From the NCBI RefSeq assembly GCF_015350805.1, contig NZ_JADKSG010000001.1, forward strand, positions 1,598,513-1,662,512: DNA of 64,000 nucleotides, in the 5' to 3' direction. The position numbers and the translations under genes were made by a program. The stretch's first letter is position 1; the number at the start of each line of letters is the position of its first letter. Of the stretch, positions 59,526 through 64,000 are shown in pieces. The DNA comes from Herbiconiux sp. VKM Ac-1786. Lineage in GTDB: Bacteria; Actinomycetota; Actinomycetes; Actinomycetales; Microbacteriaceae. The notes under the pieces were generated by a model that made no database searches, was not told the DNA's origin, and saw only the letters and a program-made list of their open reading frames with translations.

Positions 59526-59907
59526 CCGACACCACCCCCGCCACGGCCGTGCTCGGCCTCGGCCTGTTCTACGGCGGCATCGCCCAGCTGATCGCTGGCA
59601 TCTGGGAGTTCGTGCAGGCCAACACCTTCGGCGCCCTCGCGTTCGTCTCCTATGGGGCGTTCTGGCTTGCCTGCTGGTGGACCATCACCAACCCCGAGAT
59701 CCTCAAGGAAGCCGGGGAGCGGGGATGGGCACATTCCTCATGCTCTGGGCTGTGTTCACGACCTTTATGATCGTGCCCTGCATCACCCGGATCGCCGGCT
59801 ACACCGGCCTCATCGTCGGCGTGCTCGGCCTCTACGGATGCTTCGCCTCCGTGGTGAACGCCACCTGGCGCCGGTCGATCATCCCCCTCGGCAGCCGCGA
59901 CGCCTGA
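59522..59907 (+). pseudogene. Frameshifted, shortened acetate/succinate permease gene (SatP/YaaH/GPR1 family)
   Basis: The first frame gives [40 protein letters not shown] and WLACWW, the N-terminal half of the AceTr family. It breaks at the G-run 59721-59724, ending at a stop near 59770. The next frame continues with [19 protein letters not shown] and GYTGLIVGVLGLYGCFASVV then NATWRR. Even after joining, about two TM helices between FMIVP and ITRIAGYTG are missing, so this is more than a sequencing slip. Confidence 0.75.
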
Positions 59908-59957
59908 TCCCCGCCCCCTGACCCCCGACCGATGACCCCGAAACGAGAGGCACTGCC

Positions 59958-60515
59958 ATGACCAACGATCCCAACTGGAAGCTCCCGAGCGTTCCGGCCT
60001 TCAGCCTCACCAGCCCCGACTTCACCAACGGCGGCGAACTGCCGCTCTGGGTGCGCGGCGCAGCTGCCGGCGGCGAGGACCGCTCCCCGGAGCTCCACTG
60101 GGAAGGCGCCCCCGCCGGTACCAAGAGCTACGTGCTCACCGTCTTCGACCCCGACGCCCCGAGCGGCTCCGGCTTCTGGCACTGGACCCTCATTGACATC
60201 CCAGGCGACGTCACTTCGCTGCCCGCCGGCGCTGGCACCGATGATTCCCTCCTGCCCGCCGGCGCGGCTCGCCGCCGCAACGAGTACGGCACCGACGTGT
60301 TCATCGGCGCCGCGCCGCCCGCCGGTACCGGTCCCCACCGCTACACCTACACGCTCAGTGCCCTGGATGTGCCCACCCTCGAGGTCGCATCGGACGTGAC
60401 CCCGGCGATCGTCGGCCTCCGCCTGCGCCCGCACATCATCGGCCGTGCCCAACTGATCGGTCTCACCCAGACAGCAACGGACGGCACGCCCGAGCCGCTG
60501 ACAACAGGCTCATGA
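59958..60515 (+). CDS. YbhB/YbcL-family PEBP-like protein
   Basis: 185 residues, ATG 59958 with GAGAGG upstream. The phosphatidylethanolamine-binding-protein pattern is clear: AFSLTSPDFTNGGELP, GEDRSPELHWEGAPAGTKSY, VFDPDAPSGSGFWHWTLIDI then the ligand-site region NEYGTDVFIGAAPPAGTGPH and YTYTLSALDV. It has no signal peptide. Function in bacteria is not settled. It is the last gene of the accessory block; the 60516-60639 spacer beyond it shows no gene. Confidence 0.9.
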   Translation: MTNDPNWKLPSVPAFSLTSPDFTNGGELPLWVRGAAAGGEDRSPELHWEGAPAGTKSYVLTVFDPDAPSGSGFWHWTLIDIPGDVTSLPAGAGTDDSLLPAGAARRRNEYGTDVFIGAAPPAGTGPHRYTYTLSALDVPTLEVASDVTPAIVGLRLRPHIIGRAQLIGLTQTATDGTPEPLTTGS

Positions 60516-60639
60516 CGAGGCGGCGGGCCTGTTCGGATGGCTTGCGTTTCTGGGCAGATGACCGCGGCGCAGACCCTGCGAGGAGCGCCGATGGTTGTCG
60601 TGGAGTGCTCAAACACCGAGCGCTTCACGGCCACTCGGG

Positions 60640-61686
60640 TCAGGCCGCGCGGCGGCGGCCATACAGCGAGATCACCACGAGGATGATCGCCCCGTAGATG
60701 AGCTGCTGGATGTTCGAGCCGAGGTTCAGCACCGTGACGAGCGTCGCCACCTGCGCCAGCACGAGCGCTCCGCCGACGGTGCCGACGACCGAGCCGCGGC
60801 CGCCGAAGATGGAGGCGCCGCCCACCACGACCGCCGCCACCGACGAGAGCAGGTAGCTCGCGCCCATGGTGGCCGAGGCCTGCTGGTAGTAGCCCACGAT
60901 CACGATGCCGGCGAAGGCCGCGAGGGCGCCGCTCAGCATGTAGCCGGTGATGCGGATGCGGTCGACCGGCAGCCCTGCCAGTCGCGCGGTCTCGGCCGCG
61001 GCTCCCACCACGAACAGCGAGCGGCCCCAGCCGGTGAACGAGAGCACCAGCTGCAGCACCACCATCAGGGCGAGGCCGAGCGGGAGCACCGCCGGCATCG
61101 AGATGCCGAGGACGGAGAGCTTGGCCGAGGTGATCGCGATCACGAAGTCGGGCGTGACGGTGAGCTCCGAGAAGTTGAACGCCAGCAGGATGACTCCGAA
61201 CAAGAGCCCGTTCATCGCGATCGTCGTGACGATGGGCGTGAGGCCGAGCTTGGCGATCACGGCGCCGTTGAAGAAGCCGATCACCGCACCCGCTGCCAGG
61301 GCGGCCACGAAGGCGCCGAGCGGGCCGAGCGGCCCGACCAGAGCCAGGAAGGCCAGCGCCGACAGGCCGATCGTGTTCGGCACCGACAGGTCGATGCCCG
61401 CCTGGATGACCGCGATCGTCTGCCCGAACGAGGCGATGGCCAGGATGATCGCGAAGGTCGCCGTGCCGATCAGCGACTCCACGGTCACCAGGTTGGGCCG
61501 GATCAGCCCGCCGATCGCGAACAGCACCAGGAACGCCACCAGCGGCCAGACGGCGCGGGGGACCCGGCCCAGGATCGAACCGAACGACGGTCGGCCGACG
61601 GCGCCCGTGGTCGACGTGCCCGCATCCGGAGACGGCGACGAAGAGGACGACGGAGAAGGAGATGAGGGAGGAGCGACGGTGGTCAT
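60640..61686 (-). CDS. Sugar ABC transporter permease (CUT2, RbsC/YjfF-like)
   Basis: 348 residues from ATG 61686 (GAAGGGAA upstream). The N-tail is Ser/Pro-rich (SSPSPSSSSSPSPDAG). About nine to ten TM helices. Family markers: IAVIQAGIDLSVPNTIGLSA, GFFNGAVIAKLGLTPIVTTI and SIFGGRGSVVGTVGGAL. The start overlaps the neighbouring permease stop by 4 bases (ATGA). With that gene it forms the channel of a ribose/galactose-type importer. Confidence 0.9.
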   Translation of the reverse strand: MTTVAPPSSPSPSSSSSPSPDAGTSTTGAVGRPSFGSILGRVPRAVWPLVAFLVLFAIGGLIRPNLVTVESLIGTATFAIILAIASFGQTIAVIQAGIDLSVPNTIGLSALAFLALVGPLGPLGAFVAALAAGAVIGFFNGAVIAKLGLTPIVTTIAMNGLLFGVILLAFNFSELTVTPDFVIAITSAKLSVLGISMPAVLPLGLALMVVLQLVLSFTGWGRSLFVVGAAAETARLAGLPVDRIRITGYMLSGALAAFAGIVIVGYYQQASATMGASYLLSSVAAVVVGGASIFGGRGSVVGTVGGALVLAQVATLVTVLNLGSNIQQLIYGAIILVVISLYGRRRAA

Positions 61687-62723
61687 GAACGGATTCCCTT
61701 CACGCGGAACGCGACTCTGCGCCACACGACGGGCAGTCCCACGACCGCCACGATGATCAGTGCGCTGATGACGTACTGCCAGTACGAGTTGACCCCGGCG
61801 AAGAACAGCAGGTTGCCGATGAGACCCAGGGTGCAGGCCGCCAGGATGGTGCCGATGATGCTGCCGCGCCCGCCGGTGAAGGCGGCGCCCGCGAGGGCCA
61901 CGGCGGCGATCGACGACAGGAGGTACGGGTCGCCCGAGCGCGGGTCGCCCGTGACGGTCGAGGAGGCGAGCATCATGGCGCCGAACGAGGTCAGCACGCC
62001 GGCCAGTCCGAAGGCGAGCAGCTTGGTGAGCCGGGCGTTGATGCCGGCGGCACGCACGCTCTCCATGTTCGAGCCGACGCCGTAGATGTGCCGGCCGAGT
62101 GCCGTGCGCTGCAGCAGCAGCCACAGCCCCACGGCGATCACCGCGAGCCACACCAGCGCCACCGGTACGAAGGGCAGCAGCTCGCCGCTGGTGGCGAGGT
62201 AGATCTCCTTCGTGACGCCGCCGCCCGGCCGGTCGAGCACCTCGCGGGCCAGCGAGCCGAAGATGAACGCGCTCGCCAGGGTGACCGCGATGGCCGGCAA
62301 CCCGGCGTACGCGACGAGGAAGCCGTTGAACAGGCCGCATCCGAGCCCCACCAGCACCGCGAGCAGGATCGCCACGGGCACCGGCAGGGTGAGCAGCTGC
62401 GTGGCGAACACCACGTTGCAGAGGCTCATGACGGCGCCGATCGAGATGTCGATGCCGCCGACGAGCACCACCACGAGCTGCCCGAGCGCCACCAGGGCGA
62501 GCGGCACCACGAGGTTCGAGGCCGTCTGCAGCTGGAACCGCGTGAGCAGCTCGGGGTTGATGATGACGTAGACCACGAAGAACACCGCGAACGCGGCGAT
62601 CGGCGCGATGGCGCCCTCGCGGCGCAGGCGGGTGAGGCCGGTGCTGTTCCAGCCGCGACGGCGCGGCGGCGGCGGCGGAGGAGGCGGCGTGGATGGTGCG
62701 CGAGGCGGGGAGATGGCGGTCAT
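61683..62723 (-). CDS. Sugar ABC transporter permease (CUT2, RbsC/YtfT-like)
   Basis: 346 residues from ATG 62723, overlapping the ATPase stop (ATGA). A polyproline N-tail precedes the TM core. LGQLVVVLVGGIDISIGAVM, FNGFLVAYAGLPAIAVTLAS, YGVGSNMESVRAAGINARLT and GAAFTGGRGSIIGTILAAC are the usual CUT2 permease segments. A two-permease layout is that of the YtfT/YjfF galactofuranose system and relatives, which would fit a galactose-rich diet (weak inference). Confidence 0.9.
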   Translation of the reverse strand: MTAISPPRAPSTPPPPPPPPRRRGWNSTGLTRLRREGAIAPIAAFAVFFVVYVIINPELLTRFQLQTASNLVVPLALVALGQLVVVLVGGIDISIGAVMSLCNVVFATQLLTLPVPVAILLAVLVGLGCGLFNGFLVAYAGLPAIAVTLASAFIFGSLAREVLDRPGGGVTKEIYLATSGELLPFVPVALVWLAVIAVGLWLLLQRTALGRHIYGVGSNMESVRAAGINARLTKLLAFGLAGVLTSFGAMMLASSTVTGDPRSGDPYLLSSIAAVALAGAAFTGGRGSIIGTILAACTLGLIGNLLFFAGVNSYWQYVISALIIVAVVGLPVVWRRVAFRVKGIRS

Positions 62724-64000
62724 CGGAGATCCTCCTCGTCGGTGGTGAGACTGATGGAGCCCGTGGAGCCGACCGCGGCGCCGACGATCGCATCCGCCGT
62801 CAGCCGCCCACCGGTGAGCTCGTCGGCGACCTTGCCCTGGTAGAGCACGACCACCCGGTGGCAGACGTGCACGAGCTCCTCCACCTCGGTCGAGAACCAC
62901 AGGATGCCCACACCCTGCTTCGCGAGGTCGACGATCGCCCCGTAGAGCTCCTGCTTGGCGCGCACGTCGATGCCGCGGGTGGGGTCGTGCAGCAGGATGA
63001 CCGTCCGCGAGCGATCCATCCAGCGACCGAACACGAGCTTCTGCTGGTTGCCGCCCGAGAGCGATCCGGCCAGCTCGTTCGAGCCGCGCGTGCGCACCGA
63101 CAGAGCGCTCAGGATGCCGTCGATCCAGCCTCGCTCCATCGCCAGGCGGGGTCGCCCACCGAGCTGGTAGGCCTTCAGCCAGGGGGCGAGGAGGTTCTCG
63201 CCGACGCTCATCTCGAGGGCGAGGCCCTCGCGTTTGCGGTCTTCGGGCACGTAGCCGAGGCCGTGGCGCACGGAGCGCACCGGGGTGGTGCCCTTGATGC
63301 GGCGGCCGGCGATCGTCCACTCGTCGGCGACCGCGGGGGCGGCGCCGAAGAGGGCGCGCAGCAGCTCGGCCTGGCCGTGGCCCTGCAGGCCGCCGATGCC
63401 GAGGATCTCGCCCGCGCCGAGCGACAGGCTGACCCCGTCGAGGCCCTCGGAACGGAGCTCGGTGACCGACAGGGCCACCGCATCCGTCGTTCGCTCGGGC
63501 GGATCGGGGAAGAAGCGCTCGGCCTCCCGGCCGGCCATCAGCGAGATGAGCTCGTCGTCGGTCCAGCCGCCGCGCACGAACTCGCCGGCCACCTGGCCGT
63601 CGCGCAGCACGGTGCCGCGGTCGGCGATCTCGGCGATCTCACCCAGGCGGTGCGAGACGTAGATCACGCTGCCGCCGGCGGCGGTGAGCTCCCGGATGCG
63701 CGTGAACAGCCACTGCACGCCGGGCGGCGTGAGGGCCGAGGAGGCTTCGTCGAGGATGAGCAGGCGGGGCTTCCCGGCGAGCGCGCGGGCGATCTCCACC
63801 AGCTGCCGGTCGGCGAGCGAGAGGGTGCCGACGGCGGCGCGCGGGTCGATGTGGGGGAGGTCGAAAGCACTCAGCAGAGCGGATGCTGCCGCCACCGACT
63901 TCTTCTGCGAGAAGCCGCGCAGGGGAGCGCCGTCGGGGAGGGAGAGGTTCTCGGCCACGGTCCAGTCGGGCACGAGGGCCAGCTCCTGGAAGGCGCAGCG
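62720..64000 (-). CDS. Sugar ABC transporter ATP-binding protein (CUT2, duplicated ABC), N-terminus outside window
   Basis: At least 426 residues; the frame stays open to the right edge, where codons read FQELALVPDWTVAENLSLP. The first ABC cassette shows LSLADRQLVEIARALAG and Walker B LLILDEASSALT, then YVSHRLGEIAEIADRG. The second cassette shows GIGGLQGHGQAELLRALFG (the degenerate Walker A usual here), VPEDRKREGLALEMSV, signature LSGGNQQKLVFGRWM and HDPTRGIDVRAKQELY. It energises the two downstream permeases. The substrate-binding protein is not in the window. Confidence 0.92.
   Translation of the reverse strand, partial: RCAFQELALVPDWTVAENLSLPDGAPLRGFSQKKSVAAASALLSAFDLPHIDPRAAVGTLSLADRQLVEIARALAGKPRLLILDEASSALTPPGVQWLFTRIRELTAAGGSVIYVSHRLGEIAEIADRGTVLRDGQVAGEFVRGGWTDDELISLMAGREAERFFPDPPERTTDAVALSVTELRSEGLDGVSLSLGAGEILGIGGLQGHGQAELLRALFGAAPAVADEWTIAGRRIKGTTPVRSVRHGLGYVPEDRKREGLALEMSVGENLLAPWLKAYQLGGRPRLAMERGWIDGILSALSVRTRGSNELAGSLSGGNQQKLVFGRWMDRSRTVILLHDPTRGIDVRAKQELYGAIVDLAKQGVGILWFSTEVEELVHVCHRVVVLYQGKVADELTGGRLTADAIVGAAVGSTGSISLTTDEEDLR

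Noticed and set aside
59522-59770. Short 82-residue membrane protein as an intact gene
   Set aside because: Its last 15 residues are out of frame with a clear continuation of acetate-permease sequence in the next frame.
60516-60639. Small gene or right-hand attachment site at the end of the block
   Set aside because: No credible frame with start and ribosome site, no tRNA, and no convincing direct repeat shared with the 43.7-43.9 kb spacer.
60640-64000. CUT2 importer as an orphan system without binding protein
   Set aside because: The window ends inside the ATPase gene, so the binding-protein gene may simply lie beyond the edge.

Overview
The window is a stretch of very GC-rich, strongly GC3-biased chromosome with actinobacterial features: GTG and TTG starts, many 4-base ATGA/GTGA overlaps, probable leaderless starts, a LAXTG-type wall anchor, a sugar importer with no ATPase gene of its own, and a CmtR-type metal sensor. 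The gene content and the frequent GGATGC hexamer suggest a Microbacteriaceae-like organism. That placement is inference; there is no rRNA or core marker gene here. I found no tRNA, rRNA, CRISPR array, transposase or integrase.

Region 1 (1-11.5 kb) is a proline and peptide unit: PutA (cut by the left edge), a small conserved protein, an Lrp/AsnC regulator, and a divergent operon of a peptide-binding lipoprotein, two permeases, two ATPases and an Xaa-Pro aminopeptidase, nearly all with 4-base overlaps. Region 2 (11.6-21.6 kb) holds a repeat-rich acetyltransferase, PrsW-like and other membrane proteins, a 1323-residue wall-anchored endo-1,6-galactanase-like GH30 enzyme, and a PepSY/response regulator/histidine kinase group. 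Region 3 (21.6-27.7 kb) groups acetolactate decarboxylase with three different ThDP enzymes (AlsS, PoxB-like, benzoylformate decarboxylase-like). Region 4 (27.7-30.4 kb) has a CPBP protein, two small genes and a CmtR/CDF metal-efflux pair with a clear operator.

Region 5 (30.4-38.4 kb) is a carbohydrate locus: a LacI regulator divergent from an ABC importer, then GH51 arabinofuranosidase and GH35 beta-galactosidase. The two operators at the importer promoter match two operators in front of the GH30 gene 18 kb away. Together they look like one regulon for plant type II arabinogalactan: cut outside, import, then trim inside the cell. Region 6 (38.4-43.7 kb) carries an ECF sigma factor with a membrane partner, a VOC protein divergent from a WYL regulator, a DnaA-box-like cluster, and PRC-barrel and membrane proteins.

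Region 7 (43.8-60.5 kb) looks like an accessory block. It starts with a giant LuxR/LAL regulator of visibly lower GC, followed by an SRPBCC protein, a His-rich microprotein, a quinone oxidoreductase, an MFS pump, a lipocalin-like protein, a bicupin with one ligand-less half, fumarase, and ThrE and YoaK membrane proteins. It then has a full MmyB-type regulator flanked by two proteins that are only its ligand-binding domain, a second MFS pump, and a PEBP protein. Three decayed genes (alsD, UBP zinc finger, acetate permease) lie in it. Three of its promoters share a 14-mer at exactly the same distance from the -10, which is the strongest sign of an undescribed regulatory circuit here. Region 8 (60.6-64 kb) is a ribose/galactose-type ABC importer on the minus strand, cut by the right edge.
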